Shown here in pieces: positions 10,092-17,067 of a stretch of DNA of 38,370 nucleotides. The position numbers were made by a program, and so were the translations under genes. Location: positions 25,664-64,033 of the forward strand of contig NZJU01000020.1 in the NCBI GenBank assembly GCA_002692325.1, in the 5' to 3' direction. The DNA is from Candidatus Pelagibacter sp. (lineage in GTDB: Bacteria > Pseudomonadota > Alphaproteobacteria > Pelagibacterales > Pelagibacteraceae). Below the pieces are notes generated by a model. It ran no database searches and had not been told where the DNA came from. It saw only the letters and a list, made by a program, of their open reading frames with translations. The first letter of the stretch is position 1, and each line of letters opens with the position of its first letter.

Positions 10092-10625
10092 TTATTTTTT
10101 AGGTTCTTCCTTTTTAGCTTCTGCTTTAGGTTCTTCCTTTTTAGCTTCTGCTTTAGGTGCTTCCTTTTTAGCTTCTGCTTTAGGTGCTTCCTTTTTAGCT
10201 TCTGCTTTAGGTTCATCTTTTTTGGGTTCCTCTTTTTTTGCGTCAGCTTTTTGATCTGGCTTTTTACTGTCAGCTTCTGGAGCATCTTTTTTAGTACCTT
10301 CTTTTTTATCCTCTTCAGTTTTTTTTCTGTCTTTTTTTGGAATAGCTTTTTGAGGATTGTTACCAGGTTTTGGCATTGGCATTATCTTCATTTCACCGAG
10401 CAATCTAAATACTCTCAAAGTAGGCTGGGCTCCTTTGCTCATCCAGTATTTTACTCTTTCTTCTTCAATCTTTATTCTCTCTTTTTTTTCTTTTGGAAGT
10501 AATGGATTGTAAGAGCCAACTTTTTCAATAAATTTACCATCTCTTGGATACCTACTGTCAGCAATTACAATTTTATATATGGGTCTCTTTCTAACTCCGC
10601 CCATTGATAATCTTATTCTTAGCAT
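10092..10625 (-). CDS. rpsP: Ribosomal protein S16 with repetitive Lys/Glu/Pro/Ala tail
   Basis: S16 is a primary assembly protein of the 30S subunit. The conserved domain is residues 1 to about 80, with MLRIRLSMGGVRKRPIYKIV, DSRYPRDGKFIEKVGSYNP and the segment through VKYWMSKGAQPTLRVFRLLG. The remaining roughly 95 residues are low-complexity Lys/Glu/Ala/Pro and end in 9-residue repeats of the KKEEPKAEA type. Bacterial S16 is usually 80-90 residues; extended tails also occur in other alphaproteobacteria (family knowledge), so this is extreme rather than unique. It starts 10 bp after ffh and stops 11 bp before trmD. Confidence 0.96.
   Translation of the reverse strand: MLRIRLSMGGVRKRPIYKIVIADSRYPRDGKFIEKVGSYNPLLPKEKKERIKIEEERVKYWMSKGAQPTLRVFRLLGEMKIMPMPKPGNNPQKAIPKKDRKKTEEDKKEGTKKDAPEADSKKPDQKADAKKEEPKKDEPKAEAKKEAPKAEAKKEAPKAEAKKEEPKAEAKKEEPKK
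10095..10223 (-). repeat. 27-bp tandem repeat encoding the S16 tail
   Basis: Four nearly identical 27-bp units at 10116-10142, 10143-10169, 10170-10196 and 10197-10223, plus a partial fifth at 10095-10115, encode KKEEPKAEA or KKEAPKAEA/KKDEPKAEA. Codon use is nearly the same between units, so the DNA itself is repetitive, consistent with slippage or recombination expansion. Copy number may differ between strains. Confidence 0.9.
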
Positions 10626-10635
10626 TTTATACCTT

Positions 10636-11988
10636 TCATTTTAGTTGATTGAGCATTTCATCTGGTATCACGCCAGATGGAATTTTTTTTCCTTGTGACA
10701 TTTTTTTCATCATGTCAGACATCATTTTAAATTGTTTTAACAATTTGTTAATTTTTGAAACCTCGACACCTGCTCCAATTGAAATTCTTTTGCGTCTAGA
10801 TCCGCTTATAATTCTTGGATTCTCTCTCTCTTTTTTAGTCATAGATAAAATTATAGCTTCGTTTTCTACTAGCATTTTTTCGTCAATATTAGATTGATCC
10901 ATTTTTGCTTTCATTTTATTTATTCCTGGTAACATTGACATTACACCTTCCATTCCACCCATTTTTTTCATTTGTCTTAGTTGAGAAAGGTAAGAGTCCA
11001 TTGTAAATATTCCTTTTTTTAATTTATCTTCTTCTTCTTTTAATTTTTCCTCGCTTATATCTTGTTGGGCTTTCTCAACTAAGGTAACAACGTCACCCAT
11101 ACCCAAAATTCTGTTAGCTAGTCTATCGGGATGAAATAATTCAAGATCTGTGATTTTTTCACCAACACCAATATATTTTATTGGTTTGCCGGTCACTTGT
11201 TTCATGCTTAATGCTGCACCACCCCTGGCATCACCATCAACTCTTGTAAGAATTATCCCAGAAAGATTAACTGCTGAGTCGAATTCTTTAGCTACATTTA
11301 CTGCTATTTGACCTGTTAATGAATCGGCTACTAGAATTGTTTCTGTTGGTTTTGTAATGTTTTTGATTTGCTTAATTTCAGACATCATTGTTAAGTCCAC
11401 TTGGGTTCTACCAGCTGTATCAAATATAATTACGTCTGAGCCATTTAGGTTAGCTACATTTAATGCTCTTTTAGTAATATCAATTGGCTGTTGCTTTTCA
11501 ACTATTGGCAAACATTGGATGTTATTAGCTTCTGCAAGTAATTTAAGCTGTTCCTGAGCGGCTGGCCTGTATACGTCTAAACTCACAACCATTACCTTTT
11601 TTTTATGATTTTCCTCAATTTTTTTTGCTAGCTTAGCTGCTGAGGTAGTTTTTCCTGAACCTTGCAATCCAACCAATAAAAGAGAGATAGGTGGAACAGC
11701 CTTAAAATTAAGCTCCTCATTTTTGGATCCTAAAATATTAACTAGCTCATCATAAACAATTTTTACAATCATTTGACCAGCAGAAGTTGATTTAATAATT
11801 TCTTGACCGATGGCTTTTGGTTTTACATTAGCTATAAAATCTTTAGTTACAGGAAGAGCTACATCAGCTTCCAACAAAGCCAATCGTATTTCTTTTAAAC
11901 CAGAATCCACTTGCTCCTCAGTTAATGAAGGAGCACTTTTAAGCTTAGAAAAAATACTTTCTAATTTATTTGTTAAATTTTCAAACAT
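10636..11988 (-). CDS. ffh: Signal recognition particle protein
   Basis: Ffh is the GTPase that binds SRP RNA and signal sequences and delivers ribosome-nascent chains to FtsY. The frame extends back to a GTG at 12006, but the family begins with MFENLTNKLESIF, so I use the ATG at 11988-11986 (450 residues). GTPase motifs are LLVGLQGSGKTTSAAKLA (G1, near residue 101), VSLDVYRPAAQEQL and DTAGRTQVD. The C-terminal methionine-rich M domain includes MKKMGGMEGVMSMLPGINKMKAKM and the RNA-binding SGSRRKRISIGAG. It is the first gene of the long minus-strand run, and its leader holds three strong hairpins. The receptor gene ftsY is nearby on the other strand. Confidence 0.98.
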   Translation of the reverse strand: MFENLTNKLESIFSKLKSAPSLTEEQVDSGLKEIRLALLEADVALPVTKDFIANVKPKAIGQEIIKSTSAGQMIVKIVYDELVNILGSKNEELNFKAVPPISLLLVGLQGSGKTTSAAKLAKKIEENHKKKVMVVSLDVYRPAAQEQLKLLAEANNIQCLPIVEKQQPIDITKRALNVANLNGSDVIIFDTAGRTQVDLTMMSEIKQIKNITKPTETILVADSLTGQIAVNVAKEFDSAVNLSGIILTRVDGDARGGAALSMKQVTGKPIKYIGVGEKITDLELFHPDRLANRILGMGDVVTLVEKAQQDISEEKLKEEEDKLKKGIFTMDSYLSQLRQMKKMGGMEGVMSMLPGINKMKAKMDQSNIDEKMLVENEAIILSMTKKERENPRIISGSRRKRISIGAGVEVSKINKLLKQFKMMSDMMKKMSQGKKIPSGVIPDEMLNQLK

Positions 11989-12012
11989 TTTTATATCACC
12001 CAACACCTATCG

Positions 12013-12090
12013 CACTAGTGGGCGAACCTTCGCTGACTAGTGTCGACACTCTTGTTTTCAAGAGTACCGCAAAAACACATGAATTTGCGG
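12013..12090 (-). promoter_or_regulatory. Three tandem hairpins in the ffh leader (candidate structured RNA)
   Basis: Three perfect inverted repeats fill this 78-bp stretch. The outer-left one pairs CACTAGT (12013-12019) with ACTAGTG (12036-12042), continued inside by GCGAA/TTCGC (12022-12026 and 12029-12033). The second pairs ACTCTTG with CAAGAGT (12048-12054 and 12059-12065) around a TTTT loop. The third pairs CCGCAAA with TTTGCGG (12067-12073 and 12084-12090) around a 10-base loop. None is followed by a T-run, so they do not look like terminators. The strand is assigned to the ffh side because they end 24 bp upstream of the ffh ATG; this is an inference and DNA-level function is possible. 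Confidence 0.45.
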
Positions 12091-12101
12091 AAAGTATGAG
12101 A

Positions 12102-12130
12102 AAACTACAATTTAGGGTTTTAAAAGTCAA
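12102..12130 (-). promoter_or_regulatory. Candidate ffh promoter
   Basis: On the minus strand TTGACT (12130-12125) is separated by 17 bases from TAGTTT (12107-12102). Transcription would start near 12095, just ahead of the first hairpin, putting all three hairpins in a roughly 105-base 5' leader of ffh. The -35 is good but the -10 weak (3 of 6). Confidence 0.3.
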
Positions 12131-12152
12131 TGAATAATTATACTAATCAATC

Positions 12153-12971
12153 ATGGCAACCATTAACGCATATAAAATGGACGGATTAGGAAACGACTTC
12201 GTCATCATTAATAGAGAGGATGATAAAGTAAGTTTGTCTAAGGATCAAATAATAAAGATGGGAAATAGAAGTAATATTGGTTTTGATCAAATAATATTTA
12301 TTGAAAAAAAAATGAATAATGTTTTTCCTATTTCAATTTACAACTCTGATGGAGGTGAAGTTAGCGCATGCGGGAATGGAAGTAGGTGTATAGCGTACTT
12401 ATTAAGTAAAAAAAATAATTCCAAATTCATAAAAATCAAAACGAATAATAGATTACTAGATGCAGAGATTGTTAGTGATAAATCTGTAAAATTAAACATG
12501 GGTCAACCAGTTTTTAATTGGAAAAAAATTCCATTAGCAAATGAAGAAGATAATAAAAATGTAGAACTTAAAGTTGATGGATTGATACTAAAAAAGGGAT
12601 TTTGCGTTAATGTAGGAAATCCTCATATTGTTTTTTTTGTAAAGAATGCGTTTGAACATAATTTAAAAGTCTTAGGGCCAAAAATAGAAAACCATTCTAT
12701 TTTTCCTGAGAGAGCAAACGTAACTTTTGCACAAATTAAAAAAAAAAATTTAATTAAAGTTAATGTGTGGGAGAGAGGTGCAGGACTTACAAAAGCTTGT
12801 GGGACAGCTGCTTGTGCTACAGCCGTTGCTGCGTATACGAATAAATTAGCTGAAAACAGAGTTGATATAGAATTTAAAGAGGGGGTCTTAAACATTGAAA
12901 TTTGTAAAGATAACAATATATTTATGACAGGACCTGTCTCAGAGATTAAAAACATAAAAGTAGAACTATAA
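12153..12971 (+). CDS. dapF: Diaminopimelate epimerase
   Basis: DapF converts LL- to meso-diaminopimelate for lysine and peptidoglycan synthesis. The 272 residues fit the family. The N-terminus is MDGLGNDFVIINR from residue 9. The two active-site cysteines lie in SACGNGSRCIAYL (near residue 73) and KACGTAACATAVAAY (near 213), the matching halves of the pseudo-symmetric fold. NVGNPHIVFFV near 152 is also conserved. It is divergent from ffh and is followed by ftsY after one base, so the two are cotranscribed. A TATACT at 12139-12144 could be a -10 with an almost leaderless start, but no convincing -35 is present. Confidence 0.97.
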   Translation: MATINAYKMDGLGNDFVIINREDDKVSLSKDQIIKMGNRSNIGFDQIIFIEKKMNNVFPISIYNSDGGEVSACGNGSRCIAYLLSKKNNSKFIKIKTNNRLLDAEIVSDKSVKLNMGQPVFNWKKIPLANEEDNKNVELKVDGLILKKGFCVNVGNPHIVFFVKNAFEHNLKVLGPKIENHSIFPERANVTFAQIKKKNLIKVNVWERGAGLTKACGTAACATAVAAYTNKLAENRVDIEFKEGVLNIEICKDNNIFMTGPVSEIKNIKVEL

Positions 12972-12972
12972 A

Positions 12973-13893
12973 ATGGAAATTTTTGATAAGTTTAAAACAG
13001 GTCTTGAGAAAAGTTCGTCAACTCTTAAAGGTGGATTTAAAAGTATTTTTTCTCAAAAAAAAATTGACACAAACGTACTTGAAGCATTTGAAGAATTAAT
13101 TATTTCATCTGATGCTGGCGTAGATGTAGCTAAAGAACTTAGAAAAGATTTTGAAAGTTTAAAAGTGAGTAAAAAATTAGATGATCACAAAGAAATCTTG
13201 AAAATCCTAGCAGATAAATTAGCAATAAATCTTCTTAAATACGAAAAGGATTTAAGTTTGATGGGAAATTCAAAATCTGCTGTCATTGTTGTGTCTGGGG
13301 TAAACGGGGTTGGAAAAACAACTAGTATAGGCAAACTTGGAAAGTATTTTAAAGACAATAACAGATCGGTCGTCTTTGGAGCCGCAGATACTTTTAGGGC
13401 AGCAGCTATAGATCAGCTACAAATTTGGGCTGCAAAAGTAAAAGTAGATATAATCAAGTCGGAAATTAATAGCGATCCGGCGTCTGTTGCTTTTAAAACT
13501 GCAGAATTTGCAAAAAAAAATCAAATTGACGTTGCGTTAATTGATACCGCGGGAAGACTTCAAAATAAAAAAAATCTTATGGAAGAATATAAAAAAATTA
13601 TTAATGTTTTAAAAAAAATTGACGAAGCATTTCCTAATGAAGTGATTTTAGTTTTAGATGCAACTACCGGACAAAATGCTCTTAGCCAGGTTGAAGAATT
13701 CAGTAAAATTCACAAATTAACCGGTTTAATTATAACAAAACTTGATAGTACAGCCAAAGGAGGTGTGGTTCTCGCAATCTGTAGAAAATATAAGCTACCA
13801 ATTGTGGCTGTGGGCATGGGAGAAAAGGAAGATGATCTCCAGCCATTTAAAGCTGAATATTTTTCCAAAGCTTTACTGGGAATTGAAAATTAA
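12973..13893 (+). CDS. ftsY: Signal recognition particle receptor
   Basis: FtsY is the membrane-associated SRP GTPase that receives Ffh-ribosome complexes at the translocon. The 306 residues cover only the NG domain: the N helical part (about 1-95), then VSGVNGVGKTTSIGKLG near 110, GAADTFRAAAIDQLQIWA near 136, DTAGRLQNKKNLMEEY near 190 and TKLDSTAKGGVVLAI near 255. The acidic A domain found in E. coli FtsY is absent, as in many compact genomes; membrane contact may rely on the N-terminal amphipathic helix. The 3' end overlaps the convergent hydrolase gene by 21 bp. Confidence 0.97.
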   Translation: MEIFDKFKTGLEKSSSTLKGGFKSIFSQKKIDTNVLEAFEELIISSDAGVDVAKELRKDFESLKVSKKLDDHKEILKILADKLAINLLKYEKDLSLMGNSKSAVIVVSGVNGVGKTTSIGKLGKYFKDNNRSVVFGAADTFRAAAIDQLQIWAAKVKVDIIKSEINSDPASVAFKTAEFAKKNQIDVALIDTAGRLQNKKNLMEEYKKIINVLKKIDEAFPNEVILVLDATTGQNALSQVEEFSKIHKLTGLIITKLDSTAKGGVVLAICRKYKLPIVAVGMGEKEDDLQPFKAEYFSKALLGIEN

Positions 13894-14676
13894 GAAATTT
13901 TTTATCGCATTTACTAACTGTTCATCAAATGTCATCATATGATCATCATTTTCAGTAAAATATGAAAATTTTGGATCGTTAGCTAAGTCATACAGTTTCT
14001 TGCCCATTCTAAATGGAACTATACTATCTTTTTTTCCGTGCATAATTAAAATTGGTATTTTTAAATTTTTTATTTTTTTTTCGGAGTCGTACTTATCCTT
14101 TAACAAATATTTTACAGGAAGCCATGGATAAATATTCTTAGCTGCGTTGGTCATTGATGTGAATGGAGATTCTAATATTATGGCTCTAAATTTATTCATC
14201 TGACCTAATTCTACGGCAACACCAGTTCCTAATGACTCACCGTATAAAATGATATTTTTATTTTTTACACCTTTCGTATTTAACCATTCAATAGTTTTTT
14301 TCGCATCATTATATAAATTTTGCTCTGTGGGTTCTCCTTTATTTCCACTAAAACTTCTCCAGGCTAAAATTATTATATTTATATCAAGCTTGTTTAATTG
14401 ATTAAGTTTATAGTTCCTATTAGATAGGTTGCCAGCATTGCCATGAAAAAATACTAATGTGTTTTTATTTAAAAAATCTTTTTCAATTATCCAAGATTTT
14501 AGTTTTAAATTATTTTCAGTTTCTATAAACACTTCTTGATAATCAAATTCTATTTGATCATCAAGGTAGTTATTCTCACTGGGTAAGTATAAAAGATTTC
14601 TTTGATTAAAATACATATAAACAACAATTATTAGGTAAACTAATATTATAGAAAAAACTAAAGTTGAAATTTTCAC
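13873..14676 (-). CDS. Membrane-anchored alpha/beta hydrolase (BEM46/ABHD13-like)
   Basis: This is a serine hydrolase of unknown substrate, 267 residues. An N-terminal hydrophobic segment (residues 6-22) should anchor it in the inner membrane. The oxyanion loop is FFHGNAGNLS near 75, the nucleophile elbow is YGESLGTG near 144, the acid is in HGKKDSIVPF near 212, and the final His is in DDHMMTFD near 246, so the triad is complete. Its ATG overlaps the stop of the EamA gene (ATGA, 14673-14676) and its last seven codons overlap the ftsY end on the other strand. It is the last gene of the long minus-strand run. Confidence 0.85.
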   Translation of the reverse strand: MKISTLVFSIILVYLIIVVYMYFNQRNLLYLPSENNYLDDQIEFDYQEVFIETENNLKLKSWIIEKDFLNKNTLVFFHGNAGNLSNRNYKLNQLNKLDINIIILAWRSFSGNKGEPTEQNLYNDAKKTIEWLNTKGVKNKNIILYGESLGTGVAVELGQMNKFRAIILESPFTSMTNAAKNIYPWLPVKYLLKDKYDSEKKIKNLKIPILIMHGKKDSIVPFRMGKKLYDLANDPKFSYFTENDDHMMTFDEQLVNAIKNFLIFNSQ

Positions 14677-15581
14677 TTACTATTGACCTTTCTAGCTAAA
14701 TAAACACCTAAAAATACAAATGCTGCACCTATAAAATGAAAATTCATCAAAACTTCATCAAATAGAATTATTCCATAAATAGCTGAATAAATAGAGAATA
14801 TGTAAAGAGTAAATCCTGCTAAAGACGCTCCCACATATTTTTGAACCTTTGTGTACAAAGTAAAAGCAATTATACCAGGTGAAATTGCGGCAAACAAAAC
14901 CCAAGAAATAAAATTATTATTAAAATCAGTGTTAAAAAAATACATTTCTTCTAAAATGTAAAAGGGAAAAAGCGAGATTGCTCCAAAGAAAGAGATTATT
15001 GTAAATCTTCCCATTAAACTAAAATTACTTTTCCAGTTTAATAAATATATGGAGTATACCGCCCATCCAATAGCTGCGACTATCATCCACAAGTCCCCTG
15101 AAGTAAATTTAAAATTTAGCAATAATTGTATGTTACCTTTGCTTATAATTGTTAAAACTCCAATCAAACAAACTAGAAGACCAATTATTCTTGAAAATGT
15201 AATTTTATCTTTAAAAAACATTGTAGACAAAATGATTATAAATATAGGTGATGATGTATAAATAATGCCCATATTTACCATGGTAGTTGACATTCCTGCA
15301 ATAAAAGGAAAAGCGCCACACACTCCGCATCCCATTGAACCTAAAAAAAACAATTTCCAAAATTCTTTGTTAAAATCTTTTTTTTTTTTTAATATTTCAC
15401 TATAAAAAAATGGGGACAAAATCAAAAATACAGTCAACCATCTCCAAAAGGCTAGTGAAACTGGTGGAACATATTCTACTCCTCCACGAGCAACTATAAT
15501 GTTGGTAGCCATGAAAACAGGTTGAATAAACAGTAACAAATAGGGGAAGTAGGAATTACTTTTTATCAAAGAAGGCTTCAT
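14673..15581 (-). CDS. EamA/DMT family transporter
   Basis: This is a drug/metabolite transporter superfamily permease, 302 residues, with about ten membrane helices in two EamA repeats. Typical features are an early GGVEYVPPVSLAFWRWL in the first helix pair and the C-terminal SLAGFTLYIFSIYSAIYG followed by a last helix ending FVFLGVYLARK. Members export amino acids or metabolites, but the substrate cannot be read from sequence. The start at 15581 overlaps the 3' end of the small ORF at 15556-15732 by 26 bp; no strong ribosome-binding site is visible, so coupling is likely. Confidence 0.88.
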   Translation of the reverse strand: MKPSLIKSNSYFPYLLLFIQPVFMATNIIVARGGVEYVPPVSLAFWRWLTVFLILSPFFYSEILKKKKDFNKEFWKLFFLGSMGCGVCGAFPFIAGMSTTMVNMGIIYTSSPIFIIILSTMFFKDKITFSRIIGLLVCLIGVLTIISKGNIQLLLNFKFTSGDLWMIVAAIGWAVYSIYLLNWKSNFSLMGRFTIISFFGAISLFPFYILEEMYFFNTDFNNNFISWVLFAAISPGIIAFTLYTKVQKYVGASLAGFTLYIFSIYSAIYGIILFDEVLMNFHFIGAAFVFLGVYLARKVNSK

Positions 15582-15732
15582 AAAGCATCATGACAATAAC
15601 AACACCCATCAATATATAAACTGGCAAAACATCTTTGAAGCCAATCATAGGAGATCGAGTTAATGTTGTTGCTAAACCTAATAAGAAGGCGATTGCAACT
15701 CCACATCCGATTATAGTTGTTAGCTTATTCAT
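15556..15732 (-). CDS. 58-residue two-helix membrane protein, unknown
   Basis: I found this small gene by translating the apparent gap between the amidase and the EamA gene. ATG at 15732-15730 shares a base with the amidase TAA (TAATG), and the TAA is at 15558-15556. The product begins MNKLTTIIGCGVAIAFLLG (helix about 5-22), has a loop RSPMIGFKDVLP, a second helix (about 37-50, VYILMGVVIVMML) and ends YEAFFDKK. I do not recognise a family. The coupling at both ends and the good helix pattern support a real gene. It could be a transporter accessory or a regulatory microprotein, but nothing in the sequence decides this. Confidence 0.65.
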   Translation of the reverse strand: MNKLTTIIGCGVAIAFLLGLATTLTRSPMIGFKDVLPVYILMGVVIVMMLYEAFFDKK

Positions 15733-17060
15733 TAATCTTTACAATTTTGCTCTAACCAGTTAGCTGATCCAAGAAATCTTAAATCATCTAATTTGTCTCC
15801 AACTAATTGAACTCCTAATGGTAAATTATTTTGCCCAGTTAGTAAAGGTAATGAAATTGATGGAAGTCCCATATATGTCCATACCGTACAAAACTCTGGA
15901 CTACCTGTTGACTTCAAGCCTTTATCAGCTACCCCGGTTGAACATGGGGTTAAGACACCATGATAATCTTCAAATACTTCGCTGTAAGACCTATAACTTT
16001 GCTCCATAAAATCAACAGCTTCAGTGTATTGACTAGCAGAATATTTCATACCTCTCTCAATAGCTTCGACTAATTTTTTCCCTAGTTTTTTTTTTGATTC
16101 TTTATAAAATTTTTGAAAACTATTTGCCATATCAGTTTCGTGTATGACTTGGTGATGAATATGTATATCCTTGAAATAAGATGGTTCATCAAATAACTCT
16201 ATATTTTTTTTAAATTTTTTAATTAAAAACTCAAAAGCTTTTTGCGAGTCTTTATCTATATTCTTCCAATTTTTTGTTTTATAAAAAATAAATTTGGGTT
16301 CAAAATGAGGTCCCTTTTTGCATTCTTCAATCATATTATCCGCAGAATAATGAATGGTATCTTTATCATATAAATCTTTTTTAATTATAGATTTTGCTAT
16401 CAACGAGACATCTAGGACACTTTTTCCAAATACTCCAATTTGATCTAGTTTGGAAGATTGCTTAAGGACACCGTTTCTCGAAATTAATCCGTAAGAAGGT
16501 TTGTAACCGACCACTCCACAGTAGGAAGCGGGCCTTATGATTGATCCTTTAGTTTGTGAACCAACTGTTAGAGGTGACATGAAGGCTGCAACAGCTGCAG
16601 CTGAACCGCTTGAAGATCCGCCTGGTGTTCGAGTTTTGTCATGTGGGTTAGTAGTTTTGCCAGGATCGAAGTAAGCTAACTCAGTTGTAACTGTTTTACC
16701 CATAATGATTGCCCCCGAAATTTTTAGCAAATTAACTACCTCTGCATCTGAGCTTTCTGGCATACCTTTTCTTAAGACCGTTCCACACCCCGTTGGCATA
16801 TCTTCGGTGCCAATGATATCTTTAACGCCAATTGGAAGTCCATGAAGTGGTCCCACTGGTTTTCCAGATTTCCTATATTCATCCTTCTCTTTGGCTTTCT
16901 CTAATATTGATTTTTTATCAATATAGGCCCACGCTTTAACATTTTTTTCAAACTTATTTACTCTTTCTATAAAAGCTTCGCATGCCTCAACACATGAGAT
17001 TTCACCAGATTTCAATTGTTCAACCAATTCAATAGCTGTGAGAGAAACTATATCTTTCAT
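15732..17060 (-). CDS. Amidase (amidase-signature family)
   Basis: This is a stand-alone amidase related to GatA, 442 residues, hydrolysing an unidentified amide. The Ser-cisSer-Lys triad is present: Lys in GLPIGVKDIIG near residue 78, cis-Ser in TPGGSSSGSAAAVAA near 153, and the nucleophile Ser in GSQTKGSIIRPASYCG near 177. Full GatA proteins are longer (about 480-490) and lie with gatB/gatC, which are not here, so tRNA amidation is unlikely. The gene lies 7 bp after dctM and shares TAATG with the small ORF downstream. Position suggests it acts on an imported or related amide to release an acid or ammonium; this is an inference. Confidence 0.88.
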   Translation of the reverse strand: MKDIVSLTAIELVEQLKSGEISCVEACEAFIERVNKFEKNVKAWAYIDKKSILEKAKEKDEYRKSGKPVGPLHGLPIGVKDIIGTEDMPTGCGTVLRKGMPESSDAEVVNLLKISGAIIMGKTVTTELAYFDPGKTTNPHDKTRTPGGSSSGSAAAVAAFMSPLTVGSQTKGSIIRPASYCGVVGYKPSYGLISRNGVLKQSSKLDQIGVFGKSVLDVSLIAKSIIKKDLYDKDTIHYSADNMIEECKKGPHFEPKFIFYKTKNWKNIDKDSQKAFEFLIKKFKKNIELFDEPSYFKDIHIHHQVIHETDMANSFQKFYKESKKKLGKKLVEAIERGMKYSASQYTEAVDFMEQSYRSYSEVFEDYHGVLTPCSTGVADKGLKSTGSPEFCTVWTYMGLPSISLPLLTGQNNLPLGVQLVGDKLDDLRFLGSANWLEQNCKD

Positions 17061-17067
17061 CTAATTT

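Noticed and set aside
10095..10223. CRISPR-like direct repeats
   Set aside because: The 27-bp units are directly adjacent without spacers, are in frame, and encode the S16 tail.
10085..10285. 66-codon Lys-rich frame within rpsP
   Set aside because: It is a frame-shifted reading of the 27-bp repeats and has no support of its own.
12001..12152. SRP RNA (4.5S) or part of a split tmRNA beside ffh
   Set aside because: The conserved SRP core (GGAAG and GCAGC type loop) is not seen on either strand, and no acceptor/T-arm or tag reading frame fits a tmRNA; the spacer is also short.
15732..17060. Amidase as GatA of the tRNA amidotransferase
   Set aside because: It is shorter than GatA, has no gatB or gatC beside it, and is coupled to a transporter cluster.
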